Source of the DNA: Channallabes apus
Taxonomy: Eukaryota > Chordata > Actinopteri > Siluriformes > Clariidae
Direction: 5' to 3'
DNA length: 64,000 nt
NCBI GenBank assembly: GCA_030522415.1
Contig: CM060124.1
Coordinates: 23,856,454-23,920,453, forward strand
Shown in pieces: positions 32,781 through 43,849 of this stretch. Within the stretch, counting starts at the first letter, position 1; each line of letters opens with the position of its first letter. The translations under genes and the position numbers were made by a program. The notes under the pieces are model-generated. The model was not told where the DNA came from, did no database searches, and saw nothing but the letters and a program-made list of their open reading frames with translations.

Positions 32781-33561
32781 GCCATGGGTAAGCATCTTCT
32801 ACATGTTATTTTAATTATTTGTCTAAGTTTGGGACTTTTATTGTATTTACGTATTTTTATCCTTATATTTTTATTCTTATAGCTAATCGCATCTGCACGA
32901 ATGATCACCACGTCGCTTTGGACGACTCGGACAGCCAGAGCAGTCCGACTCGGACAGCCAGAGCAGTCCGACTCGGACAGCCAGAGCAGTCCGGCTCACA
33001 GTCCTACCGACTATACTCCTACTGAACCTGTCATGGACCGGGCCTCGGTGAGTTTTACTGAGGATGAGCCCGAGCCATCTGCATCATTACTGCAGTTCCT
33101 AGAGGAGACAGGGCTCACTTTTTCCAAGAATGTTGATCCCAAACCGGGTCCTTCTAAGAGGCCGCGTGCGGATAGCCCTTATCCATTTTCTTTTAGGCCT
33201 GTACGACCTGAATCTACAACGCCAGCTCCGCTACTCTTAAGAACTGTTTGTCACGTAAGTGTTGGCACCCAGACCGATGTTAAAGTGTCTGTTGGTACCC
33301 AAACAGATTTTTCTTCCGCACCTGTGCCAAATCCAAATCGCGGCATTTCTGTTTCTATTTCCTTTCACTGATTTTTAAATTAGTGTTGCCCTTCCTCACA
33401 GGAGGTTTTGCTAATTGACTTCTTATACATTTTATTTTGCTACTGATGCTTACCCAGGCCCTGTGTATTTTTATACTTTTTTATGTTGGGCCTAATACTT
33501 TGTATTGTACAATATTCACTATGTACATACACATACTATTTTGTGTCTATTTCTTTATTAA
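32733..33561 (+). pseudogene. Small two-exon gene of unknown function, frame broken by a 23-bp triplication
   Basis: TATA-like CTATAAATT at about 32733, exon 1 with ATGG at 32784-32787 directly before a GTAAGC donor (32788), a 95-base intron, acceptor at 32881-32882, and exon 2 open to a TGA at 33371. A poly(A) signal ATTAAA follows at about 33554. Three exact 23-bp units (32924-32992) shift the frame: the spliced frame stops at 33025, whereas the longer frame (32901-33371) carries the rest, an acidic Ser/Pro-rich protein with a doubled VSVGTQTD motif and a basic KRPRAD patch. It looks like a nuclear or activator-type protein but matches nothing I can name. Confidence 0.5.
32924..32992 (+). 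repeat. 23-bp unit repeated three times in exon 2
   Basis: Three exact tandem copies of the unit GACTCGGACAGCCAGAGCAG plus TCC. Since 23 is not a multiple of three, each added copy shifts the frame; the identity of the units suggests a recent expansion. Confidence 0.95.
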
Positions 33562-33571
33562 ACTTATTATT

Positions 33572-33579
33572 CAGATCAC

Positions 33580-33610
<31 letters not shown>

Positions 33611-34630
33611 TTTGGTTATTTAATTTGACATGTTGCTTGTGTATCCAATGCCTGTTACATCACAGTCAAGATCACCCCATGTCTGAAATTACATCATGTC
33701 TGGGGCTATGTCGTATCTGCTGATCTGGTGTTGTTTCTAGGGTTACTATGAAATCTCTAAGATGGCTGCCAGTCTAAGGTTTGTTGGGTACATACTGTAT
33801 ACTGAACGTCACATGATGTCTTTGGTACTATGACATCACATTGTCCTTGGCTCAACTCTGCTCACTTCATCTTACATCCTTAAGATAAAATTAATAGTTT
33901 TCTGTAATATTACTGCATGCACAAATATATGTAATTAAAATATGCTTACATCAGCATCAAAGAAACAACACTTCATACAGTCGTCTTGAGTAAATCCACT
34001 GTGGTTACCACACCAGTTGCTGTATCATATAAATTTCTTACTCATATAACAACACTTTTGTTGTATATCTGCTTACGGGTAGCTTACGGTCAAAAGCTTG
34101 TGTTTCCGTAGCCTTCCGCATCTAAACTGACTTTTCTATCATGCGATAGTCATACAAATACATGTCATAGTGGAATGACATCACAGACCAACTTACAATG
34201 GTCAAAATGAATGCTTAACTAATACATTCAGAGCTTATGGCTTATGTAATAAACTTAATGCTTAATTCTTAACTAATGAATAGAATAAGGTAGAATGAAA
34301 TGAGTTAAAACAAATAAAATAAAATAAACACAACAACAAATTCTGCAGATCCATCTTACATAACAAATGTGATATGGCTCTTACATTCCAGCCCCTAACT
34401 GACAGGCAGGAAGACTGACAATTACAACTCTGTGTTTTGTTTTTTTGTAACGACATGGCATTAAACATTCTTAACCTTCAAAAACGTGTTAAAGTTTTTT
34501 TTTGATACAGCCATGAAATCAAACATTCTTAATCTTCTAAATGTTTTAAATCTTTTAAATGTATAATATTTATCTGTTTATATTTGGTGTTTATATTTGC
34601 ATATCAAATTTCATAAAGGTTTAGCACACA
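33572..34630. other. Intergenic, TG run and AT-rich sequence
   Basis: A TG run at 33581-33611 is followed by sequence rich in ATGTC and TCACA words, similar in flavour to the repeats at 31.0 kb. The segment 33904-33950 is inverted-complementary to 38919-38962 (see findings). No convincing gene. Confidence 0.5.
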
Positions 34631-34631
34631 T

Positions 34632-35345
34632 TTAACATTTAACAGTCCATTTCACATAGGAGGGACCATGCATCCAGTCGACGTTTTTCATAAACTTTTC
34701 ACAGGATAACCCCCTGGATGCAGAATCAGCTGGATTTTTTGAGGTATTAACGTACCTCCATTGCTGTGACTTGGTTGACTCTCTTATAATGGTGATTCTG
34801 TTGGCCACAAAGGTTTTAAAATGAAGTGTTTCGTTATCAATGTATCTCAAAACAGTTGTCATTTTTTATAGCGACCATTGCCGCTGTCAGTTCCATTCGT
34901 GCAATGATGGTGGTGTGTTTCGGGGGTTCTACATGGGAATTCCCCATCATGAATGCACAATGTGTAAGTCCATCAGCATTTACTAACCTGAGGTATGAGA
35001 CAACTCCGTATCCCATTTCACTTGCATCCGAGAAGTGATGGAGTTGTGCTGTAGCTGTAACTCCGAAGTCGACTGGTTTTATGCATCTTGCTATGCTGAA
35101 CTTGGACAGTCGGTGCAGCTCTTGCAGCCAGGTTTTCCATGCCTTTGCAAACTGCTCGGGAATGTCATCATCCCAGGCTAGTTTTTCTTTACATAAGTGC
35201 TGCATTAGAATTTTAGCTGGCAGTATGACAGGTGCGAGAAAGCCTAAGAGGTCTTATATTGAGCTAGTGATTGAAAGGATTCCTCATCTTGTCACAGGTC
35301 GTTCATTTAAACTAATTTTAAACTTGAACATGTCTGAATCAATGC
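34632..35345 (-). pseudogene. BEL/Pao RT end and RNase H
   Basis: The frame LLGFLAPVILPAKILMQHLC (end of the RT domain, about 35185-35244) leads into WQ-type helices and the RNase H start HHFSDASEMGYG with its Asp, then RMELTAAMVA with the Glu. A second piece (34862-34632) continues with YIDNETLHFKTFVANR and NPADSASRGL, typical of Pao elements. At least two stops lie upstream in RT, and the catalytic YVDD part is absent. Confidence 0.8.
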
Positions 35346-35670
35346 ACCACAGCACCCCCAGAGCTCTCTCAAGTTTGTTGAGTTTGTTAAGTCTGGTCCT
35401 TGTAGGCGCTCACTATTTAGTGACACTCCTTGATAACTGGCAGCACAGTCAAAAACCACCCTCAGTTTATTCTTTTGAGGATGATAGATGCCATGATGCG
35501 GTATTTACCACACCTGACCGCATTGGCGGTTTACGTGATGAGTAGGGACCCTGACTGCCTGACCCTTTTAAAGCATGTCATTCATAAATTTTGTGTACTC
35601 CTCGTGAAAGGAGCTGTTGTTGCTAAGTTTTCGTTTAAGGTTTAATGCTCGTTGCAGAGCTGCACTTCGG

Positions 35671-36462
35671 TTATTTGGCATTTGAATGACTGCCTTTTTT
35701 TAGTGGAAGGCCGATGTGGTAGTGATTATTTATGAACTGCAATGAGTTATTAACGGAGTCTAAAAACTGATAGTCTTCCTGTGACCACTCGGCCTTATCA
35801 TCACAATTTCGTTCGGGAAAATCATGATTGAACTGCTGTATCAGCATTTGTTCAACACTTTCAATGGAGGTTCTGTTAACTGTAATGCTCGCTGGTTCGT
35901 CGGGTTCTCGGAGAGGCCCGTTCACAGTCCATCCGGGAGCATTCTGCACCACGTATGGCCCTTCATGCCTGCTATTGATTACTCGCCATGGTTCTAGGAG
36001 TTTGTGCGCTTTATTTCCTATAAGAATTTCGATTCCAGCGCTAATCTGGGGCAACTTTACATTGTTAAGGTAGGACCACTGGTCGATGTGCTGTTGTGGA
36101 ATACTTTCCACTGTAGCTGGGATATTCTTTTGTGTGAAGATGTTGGGAAGTTCAATAACGGTGTTTTCTTCCAGGCTACTGATCTCCAAATCACTGAGCA
36201 TGTAGCTTTCTACTAGTTTTGTGGAGTTCATGGTGCTCAGCCGTATCATAACTCTTCTGCCTTGTACATTTAATTGCCTTGCTAATGACACTGTACAGAA
36301 TGTGGCGGAACTGCCTTGGTCTATAAATGCATACACTTCTGCAATTTTGTTACCTTTCTTGCACTTCATTTTAACAGGTACTATGGGGAGGATGCAATTA
36401 CCTCCAGCCCCAGTGAGCGCATTTGATTCGTGACTCACTGCAGGTGGTGTATTTTTTGTCAC
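35671..36462 (-). pseudogene. BEL/Pao aspartic protease (DUF1758-like)
   Basis: The 263-codon frame contains EVYAFIDQGSSATFC, the catalytic Asp-Gln-Gly-Ser motif used by Pao proteases in place of Asp-Thr/Ser-Gly, followed by the IEILIGNKAHKLLEPWRV signature and a WTVNGPL segment that leads to RT in intact elements. The downstream RT continuation has been lost. Confidence 0.85.
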
Positions 36463-36489
36463 CTTCAGTTTCGTTTTCGTTGGCGCTTG

Positions 36490-36760
36490 TAACTAACTGC
36501 GCCGTGTCTTGCACTGCTCTGTGTAGCATGCGAGGATGTGGCTTTGAACACAATGAACATATAATTTTTCTGGTAGTCTTTCCACAAATGACCCTTTCTT
36601 AAGCATCAGAAACAGAATCCATTCTTTTTTAAGAATTCTACTTTGTTTTTGTGTATCTGATCGTTAAATTTTATGCACTCGTCTAAGATATGGCCCTTTT
36701 TACAATGTGCGCACGGCTTAGTGATAGAGCTAACAGCTAATGTACCGGCATTCTTCATTG
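36490..36760 (-). pseudogene. BEL/Pao zinc-binding region
   Basis: Minus-strand reading gives CAHCKKGHILDEC and, after KNGFCF, a stop and CLRKGSFVE...VHC, i.e. two Cys/His knuckles spaced as in Pao gag proteins. An in-frame TGA interrupts the second knuckle. Confidence 0.7.
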
Positions 36761-36930
36761 TAATCGAGTCTTTGTGAATTTTACCAACCTGTCTGACGTC
36801 GGTTGCAAAGCTGACCCTGGCATTTCCTTCCCTTTTTTGTTTGTGTCCTTGATGGGACCGTGCTTCTTATCGCTGGTCATGGCGTCCAGGTCGGCAAAGA
36901 GCGGGTCGGAGTACAGTCTCGCTTGTTGAT

Positions 36931-37422
36931 CTATGAAGTCCACCAGCTGGGTGAACCGTAGTGCTGGCGTGCGCACGACTTCCAGCTGTCGATCAGCTTG
37001 TAGGGCAGTTTCGTAAGAATGGTGTTCATGCACTCGCTGCTGTTCAACTCGTCCATAGATTCACAGTTTGCCATTGCGTTTTGGCAAGTTGTCAAGAAAG
37101 AGGAGGGGGCGCTTAACGCCCTTCCATCGTCTGTCTTTATGTTTGGCCAATTAATTGCCTTTTGCTTATAAGCTGCTGCAATTCTCAGCTCGTTTCCGAA
37201 CCTGTCGCGTAGCAGTTTCTTTGCTCTTGCATACCCATCTGTCATGTGCATGCAGCTCGTTACAAGATCTTTGGGTTCCCCTTTGGTGTACAGTTCAAGA
37301 TATGACAGCTTATCGATGTCATTGACAGTTTTGGATTCAACAAAGCGTTCAAAGGACAACATGAAGGATTTGAACTGGAGCGGGTCTCCATAAAAGGGAG
37401 AAAGGTCGTGCCGAGGCAACAA
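36931..37422 (-). pseudogene. BEL/Pao gag core (DUF1759-like)
   Basis: The frame LPRHDLSPFYGDPLQFKSFM is the hallmark start of the DUF1759 gag domain of Pao elements. It continues with LSYLELYTKGEPKDLVTSCM and a KKLLRDRFGNELRIAAAY helix. A frameshift follows at about 36980-37030, where a second frame (37033-36755) takes over with LQADRQLEVVRTPALRFTQL. Confidence 0.8.
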
Positions 37423-37516
37423 TTACAGCATTTAGCTCCTCGCGAGCATTTCTGTGAGTTCTGCCTGATGTTGCATTTGGTGATGCATTGTGTCAAGTCC
37501 ATGACGTAGGTAATCA

Positions 37517-38767
37517 TTATCTCGAGTGTCCCTTAAGGAGTTTGTCATTTGTGTTTGCGCTTATGGGCACACCTGAGTAGGCTGCCCCGCAGGGCGCTGG
37601 CGTTTGATAGTGTGCAGTATCAAAGCCCTGACGCAAATGTTCATTGTCTAAAATAGGACATTCATTTAGAGTGCTTGCCTTTTTGGGTCTGTCGCTTAAA
37701 CGCGCTGCCTCGCGCCGTGGTGGCAGTTCGTGATATTCCGTGGACGTGCTGTGCCCATAAAGTTCAGTACGTTCTAATTTGGGAAAGTGCGAGCCGCTCG
37801 TTTCGAAGATTGAGCTCTTTGTTGGCTGTCGTTGGCTGTTGTATACTGAGTCGGGACAGTACAAGATGCGCGGCTCCATGATGGCACTGTCTTTTGCGGG
37901 CTGCCATCGGCTGTTGTGTCCTGGGTTGGGAAAGTGCGCGCTGCTCAGGTGCACGATGCTTAGGTGCATGATGCTTAGGTGCACGCCGCTCGGGCGCGCG
38001 CTGGGCTGTTCATTACGATTCCGATACGCTTCCATTTCGGTGTCGGCTCTTGCGAGTGCCGTTTGAATTTCCAAACTTTCCTTTTTTACCTTTAGTTGTG
38101 CTTTCTCCATTTTTAGTTGTGATTCCTCCGCTTCTAGCTCGTACCTTTCATTCAAGGTTGCTGCCTTAGCCGGCAGAACTGCTCTGCTGGCTTCTTCCTT
38201 GCGGCGAGATGAGGAAGCTGCATGCGTTGCGGACCTTGCAGATGTTGCTGACGCTGCGCTTTCCCGAGCTTCAGCGGCCGCCACTTGTGACACGCTGTCT
38301 TCTGATGAAATTTCGTCGTTACATGTTCGAGATGTCATAGAGTGGCCCTTGGTGTCCGCTATCCAGCGATTCACCATTGCCATAAATGCTGTGCAGTGTT
38401 GCATTTTTGGCATAAACCAGGTGTCATGATCATGGTCGAGTTCTTCTTCATGCATGCACAATGACACTTCAACGTTGCTTCTAGTAAATTCCTTTATCAG
38501 CTGTTTGTATTGCTGGCTGTACTTGGTTTCAACAGTATCTAGGTTGCAAGCATTGTTCATAAGCGTCACTAATTCTTTAGACATTGCGATCAGTTGGTCC
38601 GACTTGCCTTTTCTTGCTTCCAGCGTTTTGTTGAGCTTTTCCTTTCTGTTCGCCTCACTGAGCGCATTTTGGCTCTCCAGCAAGGTGCTGGGAGCGTTGT
38701 TCTCGTTGTTTGACATGGTGAAGTTCAAAACGTGCAAGTCCTTTTCGCTTTCGTTTTCAGCAGTCAC
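37517..38767 (-). pseudogene. BEL/Pao gag N-terminal region
   Basis: A 416-codon frame. The first 130 residues are helical and charged. A Ser/Ala-rich linker (AAAEARESAASATSARSATH) is followed by a coiled coil (about residues 200-260, ELEAEESQLKMEKAQLKVKK) and a His/Ser/Pro-rich tail with short internal repeats (VHLSIMHLSIVHLSS). This plan is usual for fish Pao gag proteins upstream of DUF1759. It ends at 37517 and the next block is in another frame. Confidence 0.7.
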
Positions 38768-38970
38768 TTATCTTCGTTCAACGACGGAAAGCTTTTGACT
38801 TTAATGTAGATGCGGACATATTATTTCACTAGTTTTGACGCGTAGCTTTGGTTTGACGTTTCACTCACACAACAGAAGTCAGATCTCCTTGTCTCTTGTA
38901 GTTTATTTTGTCAGCATTGTAAGCATATTTTAATTAAATATATTTGTGCATGCAGTAATATAGCTGAAAA

Positions 38971-39296
38971 CGTCTCGGGTTACATTGCTGTAACCCTGTT
39001 CCCTGAAAGGCGGGAACAAGATGCTGCGTGAAAACGCTATGGGAACCATTTTGTCGCGTTGCCGGTCGTTGAAGCATGCTGTGAAAACACGCCAAAGTTT
39101 TTGGCTATATATAACCTCTACCAGGTGACGTCATCTGATTAGATGTAGGTGGAGGTTATAAAAACAGGTGAGCCGGCAACAACCTCAGATTAATTTGTCT
39201 GAACAGCCGTCCGGTCACGTGGTAGTGCGGCATTCGGACGCAGCATCTCGTTCCTGCCTTTCAGGGAACAGGGTTACAGCAATGTAACCCGAGACG
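38971..39296. repeat. 59-bp inverted repeat pair (foldback), DIRS-type end
   Basis: The arm 38971-39029, starting CGTCTCGGGTTACATTGCTG, is matched on the opposite strand by 39238-39296 with only two differences over 59 bases. The loop is about 208 bp and holds TATATATAA and TTATAAAAA boxes. Such CGTCTCGGGTTAC ends are common in fish DIRS-type and related elements. Confidence 0.85.
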
Positions 39297-39530
39297 TTCC
39301 CTTTCAAGGCTTCACTCGATGCTGCGTGAAAATGCTATGGGAACAAGAATACCAACGCCGCCGCACTACAGGTGTCTGGACCCCAAGGTTGTGTAGCGTG
39401 TGCGCACAAAGCCAAGAAGGTCTCAGAACTAGCCTGGGCAGCTAACTCGGGGGCAGTGAGCCCGGAGTAGCATGAACATCCAGATTATAAATGTAAGAAA
39501 TATGTGCGGGGAGGACCAACACTTCGCGCC

Positions 39531-40560
39531 ACACAATTACTGCAGGGGATACCTCCTGCTGGTGAGACTGGGACGATCACCCTGGTTGGGTGAGCCCTGC
39601 TTCCCAGAGGCAAAGTGAACGCGCCTCACCCACGCGCCTCATAGGAGAGGGCAATATGCATCACTCACCCAGTATAGTGGCGCTCTGACTTACGCCACGA
39701 GATGATGCGGTGGACATGAATCTGAAGAGCACATACTGGACAGTAAGTGAAGTTTCTCCTGCTCCGAAGCTGTAAAAGGCGGAGGACAGAAGGCTTCAAC
39801 AATGCAGCTAAGAACATCCTGAGGGTACTAGGGCACAAGCCCAAGGACAAGCCTTTCCTGCAGAAGCTCCAGCACTGAAACATTTCGGCACTGCACTGGG
39901 TCTACCTGCTTGGCACACACTTGTTGCAGGGGAATACCTCTTGCTAATCCAATAGCTGAGGCGATCCCCTGGTTGAATGAGCCCTGATTTCTAGAGGCGA
40001 AGTGAGCCCACGCGCCTCATAGGAGAGGTCAATAGCATCTCTCATCCAAAGCATGTAGAAGCTGCTCTGACCTACGCCACTAGCTAATGTGGTGGACGTA
40101 GATCTGAAGAGCACAAGCTAGACACCGCAAGTGAAGTCTCTCCTGCTCCGAAGCTGTAAGCGCGGAGGACAGAAGGCTTCAAAAGCAATAGGGTGCCTGT
40201 TGGGTTTATAGAGCTTTCGGAAGATAGTTGAGAGAGGATGCAGTCACATTCGTCCTGAGAGTACTAGGGCACAGACCCGAGGACGGAAACTCCAGCACTG
40301 AAACAATTCGGCAGTGGACTGGGTTTACCTGTTTAGCAGATACTTGCTGCAGGGGAATACCTCTTGCTAATGCAATAGATGAGGCAATCCCCAAGGTTGA
40401 AAGGGCCCTGATTCCTAGAGGCGAAGTGAGCCCACGTGCCTCGTAGGAGAGGGCAATAGCATCTCTCATCCAAAACATGTAGAAGCTGCTCTGACCTACG
40501 CCACTAGCTGATGCGGTGGACGTCAATCTGAAGAGAGTAAAAAGCGGAGCATATTTTGGA
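39531..40560. repeat. Three diverged direct repeats of about 390 bp inside the DIRS remnant
   Basis: Landmarks TGCAGGGGAATACCTC (or GATACCTC), GGCGAAGTGAGCCC, CATAGGAGAGG (or CGTAGGAGAGG) CAATAG and TGACCTACGCCACTAG recur in the same order starting at about 39535, 39920 and 40345. The third unit is shorter and leads directly into the pol-like blocks. Amplification of an internal segment, rather than separate insertions, explains the order. Confidence 0.75.
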
Positions 40561-41979
40561 AGGCAAGGGGTCCGCCTTGCTACATGAAAATCTCTCCCTG
40601 ACTACTTAGGAGTGGGATTACCATTCCCCGTGTGTCAGAGATAGACTGGACAGTACTACTGCTCCCGCATCGATGCTGGAATGTAAATCGCCCTGAGGGA
40701 CAGGGACCTGGTGCGCTAGCTGTTCGCGGCGCGAGCACAGTCCGTCCTGGCGATAATATATGAGACTGCCATAGTGTTGTCCACTGCACTAGGACATGGC
40801 AGCCTCTCAACTGCTGGAGGAAGTGCTTTAGGGCCAGAAATAGAGCCATCATCTCGAGGCAATTGATGTGCCATGCGAGAAGCTCTCATGTGCAGAAGGC
40901 CCAAAGGTGTCACTGTGGATACAGCTGCCATGACAGCAAGGATGTCTGAAAGTGATGGTCACTTTCTGGTCTAGCTTGTTTTCCTTGAGGGTGTTGAGAA
41001 TGGGTTTGATACGAGCGGGAGACAGCTGTGCCCGCTTACGACCGAATCCCATATGGCACCCAATGTGTTGTCCTCTGCACAGGAAAGAGCATGCTTCGTG
41101 GCGTTGGGTCCCAGTCCTGAGAACAGAGATGAGCTAGGACGACATGCTGATGTCGAAGCACTAGCCACCGGATGCCCTGGGACTCCCGTAAGAACCAGGG
41201 CTAAATCCGTGCATTTTGTATGTGTGCGGGTGAGCTAGACCAATGGAAGGACCCGATACTGGTAAGCTTCGCCCCCGAAAGCGAACCTCAGGATCTTCCT
41301 GTGTTGTGGCAATGTTTCTGTATGAAAGTAAGCGTCCTTAAATCAATTGTCAGAAACAATCGCTTGGTAGGGTTGAGAGCAATCACCTTTACAGTCAACA
41401 TTTGAACTGTATTCATTGATTTTCAGGTAGCGGGAAAGACCGCAGAATCAGAAAAATTGGACGCAGCCCCCGTTCCTCTTGGGAACCAAGAATACCGACT
41501 GTAGTAGCCTGACTCACTGTCTGGTGGGGGAACATGTTCCATGGCCCCCTTCCCCGGCAGCTTGTCAGCAGATGCGCACTTTCTGTTTTCATGGAAGTGG
41601 AGACCACGCCATTGAAAACACAGAAGGTGAAGTGAGAACTGAATCCTGTAGTTCCTCTCTCCAGTGCTTAGTACCCAAGGAGATATACTTGGCAGTAGCT
41701 TCCACGCTGCCAGTTTCTCATAAAAGGGCAAAAGTTTCGGCGGCTTGGTTAAACGGGGGGGGGGTGTTAGATTTTCGGCATCCTGAAGCCTGGCAGGAAA
41801 AACCGAAGAACTAACAGCCTATTGGAGACTGGTGTTGCCCGAACACCAGTGGTGGCGGAGCAAAAACACCGACCTCCTGGGGGTGCCAGGGAGAATACTT
41901 ATTCGTTTGAAAGTAACTCTGGGTGCCTCTCCCTATTGGGGGGCCACCCCCATTTATTTTATTTTACACACATATATAG

Positions 41980-42440
41980 GCTACCGTGTCTTTAAGGATT
42001 ATTTCAGGATGTCTTAAAAAATTTCACTAACTAGTTTTATTAATTCATTATTAAATAATAAATAGCATAATCATCATGGGTTGTGTATTGAGTGAATTAA
42101 GAAATCTGTTTTATTAAACGGTTTGTTGTTGTTGTTTTTTACCACGTCATCTATTTATGAAACTATGTTGACAATACAAGAACTGTCTGTATATTAAAGA
42201 TACGGTATAGGGCTTCCTGGACACTGCAGTTAACTGTGCCAGTCAATGCTCCATCTGGCGGAATTATACGGCATTGCAACCATCTTTTTAAAAAGCGCAT
42301 GGGGGCGTTCATGGGGCGGGGCATCGTTAACTGCGTCATCGCGGGGGATCACACTCCGTGCACGGACTGTGCATTAACCATTCATGATCCTGCCATGGAT
42401 CCATCATGCTCCAAGCGGCTGTTTGACGTGGCTCCCACTG
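41980..42440 (-). mobile_element. CAGTGGGAGC element, copy C (461-bp end fragment)
   Basis: In reverse orientation this matches the first 455 or so bases of copies A and B: CTACCGTGTCTTTAAGGAT at the inner side, the CCATCTGGCGGAATTATACG block, and the terminal GTGGCTCCCACTG at 42440 followed by TA. The inner part of the element is missing. The break lies against the DIRS remnant. Confidence 0.9.
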
Positions 42441-42554
42441 TATATATCAAATATTATATAGATTCACTACGCACAGACTGATATATCTTACGTTTTTATT
42501 TCTTTTCATTTGGATGATTATGGCTTCCAGCTAATGAAAAACCAAAACTCAGCA

Positions 42555-43819
42555 CAGTGGAACCTCGAATTACGAGCATAATTTGTTCCGGAAGCAGGCT
42601 CGTATTCCAAAACACTCGTAAACCAAATTTTTTTTTCTCATAAGAATTAATGGAAACTCAAATTATTTGTTCTACAGCCCAAAAAAATAAATACATAAAA
42701 ATAAGTAATACAAAATATAAAGTAAAAATAAAACAAATTAACCTCCATAAATCCCGACAGATAAGTTTTACCATTTGTACACACAGGAGCAGTGTCCGTC
42801 TGTATCTGTGTGTGAAGCCCAGAAGAGGAAGGGGGTGTAAGGGGGTGTGTTTGTGTGTAATGTGCATGCACACACACATTAAGGGAGAGTCAGTGTAAGA
42901 GCCATATTGTACTTTATGAATTTGTTGTTGTGTTTATTTTATTTAGTTTTTATTTATTGGATTTTGTTGGTCGTGCACTAAGCACCCAGTTTATTAGTTA
43001 AGCATTAAGTTATTAAGTTATTATAACATGTTATCTGTGAAATAACATGCCCACACAGTCAGTTTTATCGGAAAAATTAACAAGGAACATCACTAGTCAC
43101 ACTCGCGCGAGCGCTTACTAACAGAATCACTGCTGTAAAGTAAAAAATAAAAAACCAACAAAAAAAACGAATGAACCAGAACTTTACCTTTGAAAAGAAT
43201 CGCGACAGAACGGAGGTTCTTTGTAAGGCAGAGAGAGAGTGTGTGTCTATGTGTGTGCAAAGCTGGGAGGAGGAGGAGGGAAGGGGGGGCTGTAAAGGTG
43301 AGTGTGTGTGCGCGTACACGTAATTTGACAAACACTCTCTCTACCTTACATAGAACCTCTATTCAACGATTCTTTCAAAGGTCAAGTCCTGGGTTATTTA
43401 TTTATTTATTATTTGTTACTTTACAGCAGTGATTCCGTTAGTAAGCACACACGCACGCTGTACAAACACGCTTACAAACACAAAATAAAATATATTTCAC
43501 ACACACACAATGCCACAGAGTTATAGTAAACAGTACACGCATGCACGGATGTTGATTATACCAGTAAGAAGCGGGCACTAAGACCCAGCAGGGGAGATGA
43601 TTATCAACAATTCCGCAGCGCAAGAGAAAGAAAAACCGTTGGCTCTGTTGTGATCACGTGACGCTCGTCGTCAAAACAAGAAGCGCATGTGTGATACATG
43701 ATACTCGGTACTCGTAAACCAAGACAATGCTCGTTTTTCAAGTCAAATTTTTTAAAAAATCTTTGCTTGTCTTGCAGAACACTCGTAAACTGCGATACTC
43801 GTAATCTGAGGTTCCACTG
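42555..43819. mobile_element. Mariner-like non-autonomous element (1.27 kb)
   Basis: Ends CAGTGGAACCTCGAATTACG and, inverted, CAGTGGAACCTCAGATTACG with the continuing CTCGTAAACCAA words on both sides. TA follows the right end; the left flank is CA, probably a mutated TA. The interior carries two or three related blocks with AGAGGAAGGGGGTGT or GAGGAGGAGGGAAGG and TGTGTGTGTGC words, but no transposase. Confidence 0.75.
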
Positions 43820-43849
43820 TATTGTGAAAAAGTTCAGTATTGGAGACTC

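Larger units (their letters stand above)
34632..38767 (-). mobile_element. BEL/Pao LTR retrotransposon remnant
   Basis: Minus-strand order: gag N-terminal region (38767-37517), DUF1759-type gag core (37422-36931), two zinc-binding motifs (about 36755-36490), Pao-type protease (36462-35671), then the end of RT and RNase H (about 35345-34632). Most of the RT and all of the integrase are missing. Frameshifts and stops separate the blocks. No clear LTR pair was found. Domain order and the DQGSS protease motif are diagnostic for BEL/Pao. Confidence 0.85.
38971..41975 (-). mobile_element. DIRS-type (tyrosine-recombinase) retrotransposon, heavily decayed
   Basis: Besides the foldback end, minus-strand frames contain short blocks typical of fish DIRS pol: LSPARIKPILNTLKENKLDQ and MAAVSTVTPLGLLHMRASRM (end of RT), then MMALFLALKHFLQQLRGCHV (RNase H, normally LELxAVFLALKHFL). 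They lie in different frames between 41052 and 40580. The right part (41750-41960) carries Gly/Arg-rich coding-like sequence without an intact frame. The tyrosine recombinase was not identified. The right border is set by copy C at 41980. Confidence 0.6.

Noticed and set aside
35081..35545. 154-aa plus-strand frame over the BEL/Pao remnant
   Set aside because: Antisense to RT/RNase H motifs on the minus strand; no features of its own.
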